64,000 bases of DNA from Xiheimicrobium sp052034585 (GTDB taxonomy: Bacteria > Myxococcota > Myxococcia > Myxococcales > Myxococcaceae), in contig JBPOIJ010000026.1 in the NCBI GenBank assembly GCA_052034585.1, positions 34,840 through 98,839 of the forward strand, in the 5' to 3' direction. The position numbers and the translations under genes are program-made. Shown in pieces: positions 50,481 to 59,521 of the stretch. Below the pieces are notes generated by a model. That model worked only from the letters and a program-made list of their open reading frames with translations. It was not told the DNA's origin and ran no database searches. The first letter of the stretch is position 1; the number at the start of each line of letters is the position of its first letter.

Positions 50481-51830
50481 TCACTTCAGGCCGAGCGCCT
50501 CCAGCTTGTAGTAGAGCGTGCGGCGGCTGACACCCAGAAGCCGTGCCGCGAGCGCACGATTGCCTTTGGCCTGAGTCAACGCGTCCTGCACCGCGGTGCG
50601 CTCGGCGTCCTTTCGTTTGTCATCGAGCAGCCCACCGCTGGCCTGGGCAGGTGTCGCGGTGGGCGCGCCAGCTCTCGACAGCTCACGGGTGACGTCGGCG
50701 GCAGAGAGCTCGTCGCCGGGAGAGAGCACCACCAGCCGCTCGAGGAAGTTCTGGAGCTGGCGCACGTTGCCCGGCCACGGCTGGGCGCGCAGCAGCGGCA
50801 CCGCGTCGGCCGCCAGCGAGACCTTTCGCCCGTGGGTGGCGCCGAGGGCCTGCACGAAGTGCCGGGCGAGCGCCTCGATGTCGTCGGCGCGCTCCCGCAG
50901 TGGCGGCAGCACGATGGGAATCACGTTGAGCCGGTAGAAGAGGTCTTCGCGAAACGTACCGTCCTTCACCATCTGCTCGAGCGGCCGGTGGGTGGCGGCG
51001 ACGAAGCGGACGTCGGCCTGCAGCGTCTCGGTGCCGCCGACCCGCTCGAACTCGCGCTCCTGGATGAGGCGCAAGAGCTTCACTTGAATCGGCATCGACA
51101 GCTCGCCGACCTCGTCGAGGAAGAGGGTGCCGCCCTTCGCGAGCTCGACGCGGCCGGGCTTGCGGGTGACGGCTCCGGTGAAGGCGCCCTTCTCGTAGCC
51201 GAAGAGCTCGGACTCGAAGAGGGTGTCGGGAATGGCGCCGCCGGTGAGGCGAACGAAGGCGTCTTTCGCGCGGCTCGAGCGGGCGTGAATCGCGCGGGCG
51301 GCGAGCTCCTTGCCGGTGCCGGTCTCTCCGAGGATGAGGACGGTGGCGCTGCTCTGGCCGGCGCGGGCGATGAGCGCCTTCACTTCGTCGAGGGCGGGCG
51401 AGCTGCCCACCATGCCGTCGACCATCACCTCGGAGGCGGGCGGCGCTTCGCGTGGGGCCTGGGTGACGTTGAGCGCCTTGCGCGCGCAGAAGAGGACCTC
51501 GTCCTTCGCGAAGGGCTTCATCACGAAGTCGGCGGCGCCGGCCTTCATCGCGTCGACGGCCATCGTCACCGTGCCGTGCGCGGTGAGCAGCACCACCGGC
51601 ACCTCGGGCATCAGCCGCTTGATGGTGGCGAGGAGCGCGAACCCGTCCATCCCCGGCATTCGCACGTCGCTCATCACCAGGTCGAAGGGCCGCTTCTCGA
51701 GGGTGGCGAGCGCGGCCTGGGCGTTGGGCACGAAGGTGGCGTCGAGGCCGTCTTGTTTCAGGAGGGCGGCGAGCACGGTGCCGACCGCCACCTCGTCGTC
51801 GACCACCAGCACGCTGGGTTTGTCAGCCAT
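50481..51830 (-). CDS. NtrC-family sigma-54-dependent response regulator
   Basis: 449 residues. Receiver 1-120 (VLVVDDEVAVGTVL; phosphoacceptor in MSDVRMPGMDGF; Lys in MKPFAKDE). AAA+ domain about 140-380: GETGTGKEL Walker A, GAFTGAVT sigma-54 contact loop, GGTLFLDEVGEL Walker B, FREDLFYRLNVIPI, PPLRERADDI. Fis-type helix-turn-helix at the C-terminus (ALAARLLGVSRRTLYYKLEAL). Activates sigma-54 promoters when phosphorylated. Its likely kinase partner is the NtrB-like kinase at 53.7-55.2 kb, same strand and upstream, now separated from it by an inverted two-gene cassette. Confidence 0.95.
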   Translation of the reverse strand: MADKPSVLVVDDEVAVGTVLAALLKQDGLDATFVPNAQAALATLEKRPFDLVMSDVRMPGMDGFALLATIKRLMPEVPVVLLTAHGTVTMAVDAMKAGAADFVMKPFAKDEVLFCARKALNVTQAPREAPPASEVMVDGMVGSSPALDEVKALIARAGQSSATVLILGETGTGKELAARAIHARSSRAKDAFVRLTGGAIPDTLFESELFGYEKGAFTGAVTRKPGRVELAKGGTLFLDEVGELSMPIQVKLLRLIQEREFERVGGTETLQADVRFVAATHRPLEQMVKDGTFREDLFYRLNVIPIVLPPLRERADDIEALARHFVQALGATHGRKVSLAADAVPLLRAQPWPGNVRQLQNFLERLVVLSPGDELSAADVTRELSRAGAPTATPAQASGGLLDDKRKDAERTAVQDALTQAKGNRALAARLLGVSRRTLYYKLEALGLK

Positions 51831-51925
51831 GGGCGCATCTGAGTGCAGCTGCCGCGAGGTGTCGACGAGGAAGCCGTCAGGTTGAAGCGGTTGCGCCCGC
51901 CCACGCTTTCCGCTTGGCTCGATGC

Positions 51926-53062
51926 ATGCTTCTCAGGTCGTTAGGTCTCCAGAACTGGCGAAACTTCCGAAAGGCGAGTGTTGAGTTCCAGCCGCGGACC
52001 TTTGTGGTTGGGCCGAACGCGGCTGGCAAATCAAACTTGCTCGACGCCATTCGTTTCCTGCGCGACGTCGCGGCAGAGGACGGAGGCCTTCAGCGAGCCG
52101 TAAGGCGTCGCGGGGGGTTCGGAGCAATTCGAACGCTGTTCGCTCATGGGCCTGACAGTAGCGTCCAGTTGACGCTCTCTGCGGACATCGAAAACGCGGA
52201 ATGGTCGTATGCGCTGCACCTCCAGAGCGACGACGAAGATCGAGCTGAGGTTCAGTTCGAACTTCTCAGCCGAGACGGGAGGGTGCTCTTTGAGAGGGAT
52301 GCAACTCGTGAGGCCGGTGAGTCTTGTCGTCAAACGAAACTGCAGCAGGCGCTTGAGGGACTTGAGAAAGAACCATTTCTTCGAGGATTGCGCAGCATTC
52401 GCTATGCCCATCTCGCGCCGGAACTCTTGAGGACGACGCGGCTTCATGGAGAGCCCGAACTCGAGGATTTCGGGTCCAGATTCCTGGAGAGAGTTTTTCT
52501 TACTCCGAAGGCCGAGCAGAGCCGTCGTTTGAAGCTTGTGAACGCAGCACTCAAAGGACTTCTCCCCTACTTCGACAAGCTCGAAGTTGATCGTGACAAG
52601 CTGGGCGCTTATCACCTGAAATTGAAGGTAAAACATTGGCGTTCGGTTGCTGTTGCGCAAGACGAATCGGCGCTCTCGGATGGCACCCTCCGAGTGATTG
52701 GGCTGCTTTGGGAGATTCTCGATGGAACAGGTCCGCTCTTGCTTGAAGAGCCGGAGCTGTCTCTTCATTCAGCTGCGGTTGCGAAATTGCCTGCGCTATT
52801 TAGCCATGCGAACGAACGAAATCGGCAGATCATTGTTTCCACACATGCCTTTTCGATGTTTCGTGAAGTCGGGTTTTCGCCAGAGGAAATCGTACTGATT
52901 CGAGCGGGGGTTGCTGCGAAGGCGGAGGCCTCGGTGGTCGTGATGGGTTCAGATGTGAAGACGATCGTCGAACACATTAAACACCAACTTCCACTTGAGC
53001 CGGTTCTCGAAATCCAAACCTCTCCCCCAGCTCCTAACAAGCTCTTGGCGGCGGGTCGGTGA
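51926..53062 (+). CDS. AAA ATPase of SMC/OLD type (AAA_21-like), candidate defence ATPase
   Basis: About 378 residues from ATG 51926 (a TTG at 51914 adds four). LGLQNWRNFRKASVEF then Walker A VVGPNAAGKSNLLDAIRF at about residue 30, ABC-type signature ALSDGTLRVIGLLW, Walker B PLLLEEPELSLH and H-loop VSTHAFSMF. The ATPase is of the RecF/SMC/OLD kind in which a dimer opens and closes on ATP. GC (near 55%) and codon use (many ttt, gaa, aaa) are clearly unlike the flanks. Its TGA overlaps the next ATG by one base (TGATG), so it works with the DUF4276 partner. Such ATPase/TOPRIM pairs (split OLD, PARIS-like) are anti-phage systems; identity here is inferred. Confidence 0.85.
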   Translation: MLLRSLGLQNWRNFRKASVEFQPRTFVVGPNAAGKSNLLDAIRFLRDVAAEDGGLQRAVRRRGGFGAIRTLFAHGPDSSVQLTLSADIENAEWSYALHLQSDDEDRAEVQFELLSRDGRVLFERDATREAGESCRQTKLQQALEGLEKEPFLRGLRSIRYAHLAPELLRTTRLHGEPELEDFGSRFLERVFLTPKAEQSRRLKLVNAALKGLLPYFDKLEVDRDKLGAYHLKLKVKHWRSVAVAQDESALSDGTLRVIGLLWEILDGTGPLLLEEPELSLHSAAVAKLPALFSHANERNRQIIVSTHAFSMFREVGFSPEEIVLIRAGVAAKAEASVVVMGSDVKTIVEHIKHQLPLEPVLEIQTSPPAPNKLLAAGR

Positions 53063-53682
53063 TGTTGCGTGCTTACGTTGAGGGGGCGACCGACGTGCAG
53101 GTTGCGATTCGGGTCGCGCAACATGCGGGTGTCGCACTGGCAAAGGAGAATGTAATTCCTCTCAATGGCTATGGTGCAATCGACCGAGATGTCGCGAAGC
53201 TCCATGCAAGCGCATCACTGATGAACCGAATTTGGGTCCTTCGCGACTGCGATCCGACACCGCCCAACTTCAAGGGTGAGCGCTTCGCGCGCTGTGGTGG
53301 GGCAGTCTTGAAGACTCTTGGTGTGCCCAACGCATCACCTGGGTGGTGCTTGAGGCTCGCGAGGCACGAAGCAGAAGCGTGGCTTCTCGCCGACGTTGAG
53401 GGTATCGCGCATTGGCTCGGAGTCGCGGAGTCCTCAGTGCCCGTCAGGCCGGACGAAATCCTCAAAGCCAAGCTTGAAGTTGTCAAACTCGCTCGGATGT
53501 CAAACAAGCCTCGGCTTCGTGCTGGACTTGTTCCGCGAGATGGATCTTCGGCCGAATTTGGCCCGCGCTTCGAAGATACTCTTCAACAGTTCGTAGCAGG
53601 GCCCTGGAAGCCGAGTCGCGCTGCTCGGCGCTCGAGTTCACTCAAGCGCTGCCTTGCCGCTCTTAAGCGTTTGAAGGACTGA
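53062..53682 (+). CDS. DUF4276/TOPRIM-like protein, candidate effector nuclease
   Basis: 206 residues from ATG 53062; a GTG three bases upstream is possible. The N-terminus AYVEGATDVQVAIRVAQ has the Glu of a TOPRIM fold, and WVLRDCDPTP supplies a DxD. RLARHEAEAWLLADVEGIAHWLG and the later NKPRLRAGLVPRDGSSAEFGP match DUF4276. Proteins of this size paired with AAA_21 ATPases occur widely as mobile two-gene units. Lower GC than the flanks. The 3' end overlaps the convergent histidine-kinase gene by 20 bases. Not the DUF4435 type (AriB) of classical PARIS. Confidence 0.8.
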   Translation: MLRAYVEGATDVQVAIRVAQHAGVALAKENVIPLNGYGAIDRDVAKLHASASLMNRIWVLRDCDPTPPNFKGERFARCGGAVLKTLGVPNASPGWCLRLARHEAEAWLLADVEGIAHWLGVAESSVPVRPDEILKAKLEVVKLARMSNKPRLRAGLVPRDGSSAEFGPRFEDTLQQFVAGPWKPSRAARRSSSLKRCLAALKRLKD

Positions 53683-55150
53683 CGGGGAGCAGGAACTCGA
53701 CGGTCGTTCCTTTCCCTTCGGTGGACTGCAGCCGCAGCTCGCCACCATGCGCGCGGATCAGCTGGCGCACGAACGCGAGCCCCAAGCCGCTCCCTTGGGC
53801 CTTGGTGGTGAAGAACAGCGAAGTCACCTGCTCCATGGTGCGCGGATCCATGCCCTGGCCGGTGTCGCTGAAGCCGACGCGCACGCCGCGAGCGGTGAGG
53901 GAGGTCGAGATGGTGAGGGTGCCTCCGCTGGGCATCGCCTCGAACGCGTTCTTCACCACGTTCTCGACCGCCGACGAGAAGAGCTCGGGATCGAGGGGGA
54001 GCTTCGGCAGGCCGGTTGCGAAGGCCGTCGTCACCGCGGTCTCGGGCCCGACGGCGAGCCGCTGGAGCGCGAGCACCTTCTCGAGGAGCGCGTTGAGGTC
54101 GACCTGCTCCCGCGCGAGCTCGACCCGCGAGAGCCGTTGATAGCGATCGATGATGGCGGTGAGCCGATCGAGCTGCTGCACCAGCAGCCCTGAGAACTGG
54201 GCGAGGTCGTCTCGCTGGAGCGTCGCGAGCTCGGTCTGGAGGAACTCCGAGGCACCCTTCGCGGCGGCGAGCGGGTTCTTCAGGTCGTGCGCCATCTGCG
54301 CCGAGAAGCGCCCGAGGGTGGTGAAGCGAGAGAGGTTCTCGCGACGCTTCGACATCCACTGCCAGGCGAGCCGGCCCACCGCGACGAGCGCGAGCGAGAA
54401 GACCGACACCGAGAGCACGAGCACGCCCAAGTGATCGCGGAGCGCGCCGAAGAGCGTCAGGTAGCCGACGACGACGACGAGGGCGAGGAGCACCGCTTGA
54501 CCGAACTGCTGCCGCGGCGAGGCATCGGAGAGGTCGAGGGTGATGACGATGAGGAGCCCGTTGAGCACGCAGCTCCCGGCCGTCGCCATCGAGGGAATCG
54601 AGAAGCCCATGTCGGCGAATGGGTCGGTCAACATCAACGGCACGCTCACGAGCAGCGCGAGGACGAAGAGCCAGGTGCGTTCACGCTCGGCGTCGCTCAC
54701 GATGCTGGAGAAGTGCCGGCCGAGCAGGAAGACGCCGAAGATCGCGATGGGCACGCTGGTGGCGACGGCGATGAGCGCGTGGGTGCTGAGCGAACGGCCG
54801 AGCCAGCCGAGGTTCCAGTCGAGGATCACCACCACGGCCTCGAGCGCGTAGAGCGCGTACGCGACGATGAGCGCGATCTTGAACCGTGACAGCCTGCCGG
54901 TGAAGGCGAGCGCGTAGTGGAGGATGATGGCGGTGAAGACCGGCGTCACCACCGCGCCGGCCCACTGGTAGCCGCCATCGTGGGTGAGCTGCCGGCCGAC
55001 CGAGGCCGCGTTCCAGGCGAACTGATCCACCGCGAGGAGCACGAGTGGGAGCCGCAGCCGTGGGTTCGAGTGCCGTGACAGCGCGAGCACGGCCAGCACG
55101 ACCGACGACATCGCGGCCAACACGTGCACCCAGGTCCAGACGCTCGCCAC
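53663..55150 (-). CDS. NtrB-like membrane histidine kinase
   Basis: 495 residues from GTG 55150, chosen because the N-terminal membrane region then starts at once (VASVWTWVHVLAAMSSVVLAVLAL); no strong binding site, so the start is uncertain. Seven or eight TM segments to about residue 265, a HisKA with MAHDLKNPLAAAK (His288) and HATPase_c with VENVVKNAFEAM (N box), FSDTGQGMD (G1), FFTTKAQGSGLGLAFV (F/G2). NtrB-type kinase. The last residues (SPSNA then TAA) are coded within the 3' end of the DUF4276 gene on the other strand, so the C-terminus may have been changed by insertion of that cassette. Confidence 0.9.
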   Translation of the reverse strand: MASVWTWVHVLAAMSSVVLAVLALSRHSNPRLRLPLVLLAVDQFAWNAASVGRQLTHDGGYQWAGAVVTPVFTAIILHYALAFTGRLSRFKIALIVAYALYALEAVVVILDWNLGWLGRSLSTHALIAVATSVPIAIFGVFLLGRHFSSIVSDAERERTWLFVLALLVSVPLMLTDPFADMGFSIPSMATAGSCVLNGLLIVITLDLSDASPRQQFGQAVLLALVVVVGYLTLFGALRDHLGVLVLSVSVFSLALVAVGRLAWQWMSKRRENLSRFTTLGRFSAQMAHDLKNPLAAAKGASEFLQTELATLQRDDLAQFSGLLVQQLDRLTAIIDRYQRLSRVELAREQVDLNALLEKVLALQRLAVGPETAVTTAFATGLPKLPLDPELFSSAVENVVKNAFEAMPSGGTLTISTSLTARGVRVGFSDTGQGMDPRTMEQVTSLFFTTKAQGSGLGLAFVRQLIRAHGGELRLQSTEGKGTTVEFLLPVSPSNA

Positions 55151-55387
55151 GGGCAGAGCCTGCTTCGGAAGGTGCGCCGGCGCGACTGCGAAGTGGTCTG
55201 TCGGGAGCTCTCGCGTTCTGAGCCCGTCAAGCGTGCCTGGCCTGGAACTCGGGGAAGGTTGGCCGCGGCTCGTCGTTGGTACGGCTGGTCGAGGCCGCTC
55301 TCCGTGCTCGTCGAGGTGAGGGCCCCCCCAACAATGCCCTGACCGGGCGTTGTTCGACAGCGATGGAGGCTGACACACTGACTGACC
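55151..55387. promoter_or_regulatory. Divergent promoter region
   Basis: 237 bases between the histidine kinase gene (minus) and the large lipoprotein gene (plus). The open frame through most of it on the minus strand has no clear start. I see no strong hairpin or clear promoter hexamers. Confidence 0.35.
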
Positions 55388-58300
55388 ATGCGCGCACATC
55401 TGGTGGGGGCGGTGCTCTTGGCGAGTTGCATCGATCTGAAGTTGCCTGAGCCACCGGGACCTCCGCAGCCAGGGTCATTGAGTGGTCGGGTCGTCATCGC
55501 GCAGCCAGGCCGAAGTGATCGCGCGCCCTTGAGAGACGCCGAGGTCGTGCTCCTCGGCAGCGGGCTGGCGACGACGAGCGACTCCTCGGGTGCGTTCCTC
55601 CTCTCGGGCATCACCAGGCAGAGCGGCAAGGTGCTGCTGCGCGCTGACGTCGATCGCAACGGCAGCTTCGAAAAGCAGCGGCTGTTGTCACTCGAGGCCT
55701 TGAAGGCCGGGCCGGGGAAGGCCATCAGCCTCGGAGACGTGCTGCTCAGCGACAACGCCCGCCTCGAGGGCAAGGTGCTGCGTGGTGACGCTCCCGGCGC
55801 TCGTGGGCACGCTGGTTCGCTCGCGTTCCTCCCCGAAGGCCCTTTCAGCGCGCTCTCGGCCGACGACGGGATGTTCGTTTTCAACGAGCTGCCCGAGGGC
55901 GCCGTCACCATCAGCCTCTTTCGCGCGGGCTACCGAGCGCACGAGCTCGGCGAGGTGCAGCTGTCGTCCGGTCAGACGCTCTTGCTGAGAGACATCACGT
56001 TGGTGCCAGTCGACGCCTCGCAGTTGCAGCCCGTCAAGCTCTCCGGGCGCGTCGTCGCGCTCCCCGACACCGACACGAGCGCGGGCTCGGTCGAGCTCTT
56101 CGATGGAAGCTCGAGTGCGCGCGCCAGCCTCTCAGCCACAGGAGAGTTCTCGTTCACGGCCACCCAGGCGCTGTACACGCTCACCGTTCGCCTCCCCGGC
56201 TACCGCACTGCGGTGCTCTCGAACGTGATCGTGCAGGGCGTCGATCGTGACCTCGGGTCGATCGTCATCGTCAGTGGAAGCGGTGTCGTCGGTGGAGCCG
56301 CCGGGGGCACGGCTGGTGGAAACACGGCTGGCGGAAACTCGGCTGGCGGAAACTCGGCTGGCGGAAATACGGCTGGCGGAAACACGGCCGGCGGAAGCAC
56401 GGCTGGCGGAAGCACGGCTGGCGGAAACACGGCCGGCGGAAACACGGCTGGCGGAAACACGGCTGGCGGAAGCGCGGGCGGCCTGGCGACACCGCAGCTG
56501 CCGGTCGCGGTGGTCGCGGGGCGCACGCAGGTGCGTATCGGCACGACGGCGAGGCTCGACGGTACGCGCAGCTTCGATCCTGCTGACGGCGGTCCCCTCG
56601 CCTATCGGTGGGTCGAGCGCAGTGACGCTGGGGTGATGTTGAGCGCGAACGACTCGGTGCTGGCTGGCGCTCCCACCTTCCTTGCGCCTGCCGCTCCGCG
56701 CCTGCTCGCGTTCGACCTGGCAGTGACGAGCCAGCGCGGAACAGCGTCTCTCGCCGCGTCGACCATCGTCGAAGTTCTCGCGCCACCGACCGCTCGGGTC
56801 AGCCCAACCACGCTCGTCATGCGCACTGGAACGAGCTCGACGCTCTCGGCTGCAGCCAGCACCGACCCGACGGGAGCGCCCCTCACCTTCAGCTGGAGCG
56901 TCGTCGCCGGCAACGTGCAGCTCTCGTCGTCGACCGGCGCGAGCGTGACCGTCACCGCGCCATCGCTGCCGGAAGCTGCGCAGGTGAGCGTGGTGGTCTC
57001 GAACGCAGCGGTGAGCGCCGACCCCCTTCTCATTCCCATCGTCGTGTCGTCCTCTGCCGCCCCCGTGGCGACCGTCGACGTCGGTGCCCCGCAAGTCGTC
57101 GGGCTGGGAGCACCGGTCACCATCACGGCGACCGCGAGCTCGACCAACGCGAGCGAGGGCTTCTCGTTCAACTGGTCGCAGACGAGCGGCGGCGGTCCGC
57201 TCGTGCTCGTCGGCCCTGCGTCGCCCACCGTCGGCTTCACCGCGCCAAACGTGGCTGGGCGGCTCACGCTCGCCGTCACCGCCACTGGAGACGCAGGCGC
57301 GGTTGGAATGGCCGTCGCGACCGTGGACGTCGAAGACGACGTGCGTCCGGTGCTGGTGTCGAGTGACCCGATCGACGCTCCAGGCGCCTCAGGAGGCTGG
57401 TACTCGTTGACCGCGACGTTCAGCGAAGCGCTCGACCCCGCTTCGGTGAACCCCATGAACGTCTCGTTGCGAGAGGGGCTGACCACCCCCGTTCCAGTCG
57501 ACCTTCGTCTCGAGGGCGGCGCGCGCATGGTGCGCATCACGCCACAGGTGCCGCTGATTCCCGGAGCGGCGTACACGCTCGACCTCGGAGCAGTCACCGA
57601 CGCCTCCCCTCGAAAGAACCCATTCGCCGGGCGTGCGCTCGCCTTCAACGCGAGGCAACCGCGCTTCACCCGCTGGTCGTACGAAACCGGTACGAACCAG
57701 CCGCTGCCCGTCTTCCCCGCCGTCGCGGTGTCGTCGACGCAGGTGTGGGTCGCCGGGCGCGATTGGACCGGCTCTGGCCATGCGCCGTACGCCTTCGAGC
57801 CCAACCTGGCTGACGGTGGCATGCTGCAAACCCGCATTCAGCTGCCAGGGGCCAACCCAGTGCCGGTGATGTCGAGGCGGGGGCTGGTGGTGAACGACGT
57901 GCCGCACCTCCTGTCGCCCAACAGTCTGTCGCGAACGGTGATGCGAACGAGCGCCAGCAGTTGGGCCGGCATCACCGGCGGCGGCGAAGTGACCATCGCC
58001 ACCGATGGCCAGAGGCTCGTCGGGGTCTCGGAGAACTACGGCCCACACTGGCTGTCGTTCACCAGCCCCACGACCGCTCCGCTCGACGAACACGTCGACG
58101 ACTACCGGGGTTCGTCACCTGCCTGGGTTGGCCTCAACCCCGCAAGCCAGGAGGGAGCGTTCGCGGCCGCCGTCTCGGGCACGGCGCAGTTCCTCGTCAT
58201 TCCCACCACGACCCGTTCGCTGAGGGCGTACCTGCGGCTCGGCGCGTCGGGTCCATGGCAGAACCTCTCGAGCATCGCGCCGTTGCCGTCACAGGCCCGT

Positions 58301-58705
58301 GAAGTTCGCGCCGCCTTCAACGGCACGACCCCCATCGTCTGCTACGTGCACGTTCCCGCCACGGGCAGACAGCTCAGCTGCTCGGCGTGGACCGGCTCGC
58401 CCGCCTGGAACCACGCCAATGACCTCGCGCCTGGCACCGTCGAGAGCCTCGATGTCTTCACGCGAGGGCAGCTCACCTGGCTCACGTTCGCCGCCGGTGG
58501 GCAGATACAGGTGAAGTGGTTGCGCGTCGGCACTGGCGCGCTGAGCGTCTCGGTCCTGAACGGCCCGACCGGCGTCACCTCATGGAGCACGCCGGGCCGC
58601 ACCAGCTCGAACCCCGAGGCCTTTGCGACCACGAAGGCCCTCTATGTCGTGTGGGAGGAGTACGTGGGGCCCTGGAACCACCTGGTGCTGTACGAGGTGG
58701 AATAG
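55388..58705 (+). CDS. Large lipoprotein: carboxypeptidase-regulatory, GGNTA linker, PKD/Ig and propeller domains
   Basis: 1105 residues. MRAHLVGAVLLASC gives lipobox Cys14. Residues about 32-300 hold three CarboxypepD_reg-like domains (SLSGRVVIAQ; LEGKVLRGDAPGARG; LSGRVVALPDTDTSAG). A Gly-Gly-Asn-Thr-Ala linker (about 305-365) separates them from PKD/K319-like domains (RTQVRIGTTARLDGTRSFDPADG; SVVAGNVQLSSSTGASVTVTAP) and a Big_5-like domain (LTATFSEALDPASVNPMNVSLREG). The last 340 residues look like a propeller (WVAGRDWTGSGHAPYAFEPN; LTWLTFAAGGQIQVKWLRVG). An extended surface adhesin or binding protein is likely. Confidence 0.78.
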   Translation: MRAHLVGAVLLASCIDLKLPEPPGPPQPGSLSGRVVIAQPGRSDRAPLRDAEVVLLGSGLATTSDSSGAFLLSGITRQSGKVLLRADVDRNGSFEKQRLLSLEALKAGPGKAISLGDVLLSDNARLEGKVLRGDAPGARGHAGSLAFLPEGPFSALSADDGMFVFNELPEGAVTISLFRAGYRAHELGEVQLSSGQTLLLRDITLVPVDASQLQPVKLSGRVVALPDTDTSAGSVELFDGSSSARASLSATGEFSFTATQALYTLTVRLPGYRTAVLSNVIVQGVDRDLGSIVIVSGSGVVGGAAGGTAGGNTAGGNSAGGNSAGGNTAGGNTAGGSTAGGSTAGGNTAGGNTAGGNTAGGSAGGLATPQLPVAVVAGRTQVRIGTTARLDGTRSFDPADGGPLAYRWVERSDAGVMLSANDSVLAGAPTFLAPAAPRLLAFDLAVTSQRGTASLAASTIVEVLAPPTARVSPTTLVMRTGTSSTLSAAASTDPTGAPLTFSWSVVAGNVQLSSSTGASVTVTAPSLPEAAQVSVVVSNAAVSADPLLIPIVVSSSAAPVATVDVGAPQVVGLGAPVTITATASSTNASEGFSFNWSQTSGGGPLVLVGPASPTVGFTAPNVAGRLTLAVTATGDAGAVGMAVATVDVEDDVRPVLVSSDPIDAPGASGGWYSLTATFSEALDPASVNPMNVSLREGLTTPVPVDLRLEGGARMVRITPQVPLIPGAAYTLDLGAVTDASPRKNPFAGRALAFNARQPRFTRWSYETGTNQPLPVFPAVAVSSTQVWVAGRDWTGSGHAPYAFEPNLADGGMLQTRIQLPGANPVPVMSRRGLVVNDVPHLLSPNSLSRTVMRTSASSWAGITGGGEVTIATDGQRLVGVSENYGPHWLSFTSPTTAPLDEHVDDYRGSSPAWVGLNPASQEGAFAAAVSGTAQFLVIPTTTRSLRAYLRLGASGPWQNLSSIAPLPSQAREVRAAFNGTTPIVCYVHVPATGRQLSCSAWTGSPAWNHANDLAPGTVESLDVFTRGQLTWLTFAAGGQIQVKWLRVGTGALSVSVLNGPTGVTSWSTPGRTSSNPEAFATTKALYVVWEEYVGPWNHLVLYEVE
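56300..56481 (+). repeat. 15-bp tandem repeat coding GGNTA/GGSTA
   Basis: About 11 units ggc-gga-aac-acg-gct (variants aac/agc, acg/tcg) in frame in the lipoprotein gene. Codon choice (gga aac) differs from the ggc-tcg units at 12.4 kb, so the arrays did not arise by recent exchange. Confidence 0.9.
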
Positions 58706-58843
58706 CGACCGCTCGACACCACCGACTCGCGGGCGTGACTTTCGAGCAGGTCGAGAAACCGAGCGAAACGTCACGGGTCGTCCGAGATGCCTACCCGAAA
58801 ACCACCCGGTCTGGCCCGTGAGCCAGCTGCTAGCGTTTGGCTC

Positions 58844-59476
58844 GTGGCGACGCTCCAGGTCTTCGTGGTCGAAGATGATGCACTCCTTCGCGAGCACCTG
58901 GTGGAGGTGCTCTCGGGCGCCGAGGGCGTGTCGGTCGTCGGTCACGCGGGGAGTGGCGCCGAGGCCCTCGCCCAGCTCGCGTCGCTCTCGCCGCACGTCG
59001 TCCTGATCGACCTCGGCCTTCCGGACATGACGGGCCAGGAGCTGACCCGTCGGGTGACCGCCGCGTCGCAGAAGCCGCTGGTGATGGCGCACACCGTCTT
59101 CGACGACCGCGACAACGTGCTCGAGGCCATCAAGGCCGGCGCGTCGGGCTACGTGCTCAAGGGCGCCGCGCCGAGCGAGCTCGTGGGCGCGCTGAAGGAG
59201 CTGCAGGCCGGTGGCGCACCGATGAGTCCCCGCATCGCACGGGCGGTGTTGCTGGAGCTGCGGGAGGCTCCAGCGCCGGCGGCGGATCCACTTTCTCCGC
59301 GAGAACGGCAACTGCTCAAGCTCGTCGACGAGGGGCTCACCTACAAGGAGATCAGCGACCGGCTCCACGTCAGTCCGCACACCGTGCACAGCCACATCAA
59401 GAACATCTACGAGGCCCTGCACGCGAAGAGCCGGGCCGAGGCGCTCGCCACCGCGCGGGGCCGCGGGCTCATCTGA
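58844..59476 (+). CDS. NarL/FixJ-family response regulator
   Basis: 210 residues from GTG 58844, which begins directly before VFVVEDDALLREHL; an ATG at 58787 adds 19 residues that are not part of the domain. Receiver with acidic pair, phosphoacceptor in VVLIDLGLPDMTGQ and Lys in YVLKGAAPSE. LuxR-type helix-turn-helix at about 145-205 (LSPRERQLLKLVDEGLTYKEISDRLHVSPHTVHSHIKNI). Partner of the kinase encoded 45 bases downstream. Confidence 0.92.
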   Translation: MATLQVFVVEDDALLREHLVEVLSGAEGVSVVGHAGSGAEALAQLASLSPHVVLIDLGLPDMTGQELTRRVTAASQKPLVMAHTVFDDRDNVLEAIKAGASGYVLKGAAPSELVGALKELQAGGAPMSPRIARAVLLELREAPAPAADPLSPRERQLLKLVDEGLTYKEISDRLHVSPHTVHSHIKNIYEALHAKSRAEALATARGRGLI

Positions 59477-59521
59477 ACCAGCTCGGGAGCCCCATGGACC
59501 TGTCCGCCAAGGCACTCCACA

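Noticed and set aside
51926..53682. Classical PARIS (AriA/AriB)
   Set aside because: The second protein has DUF4276-type motifs and is about 206 residues, not the longer DUF4435 AriB; only the general ATPase-plus-TOPRIM plan is shared.
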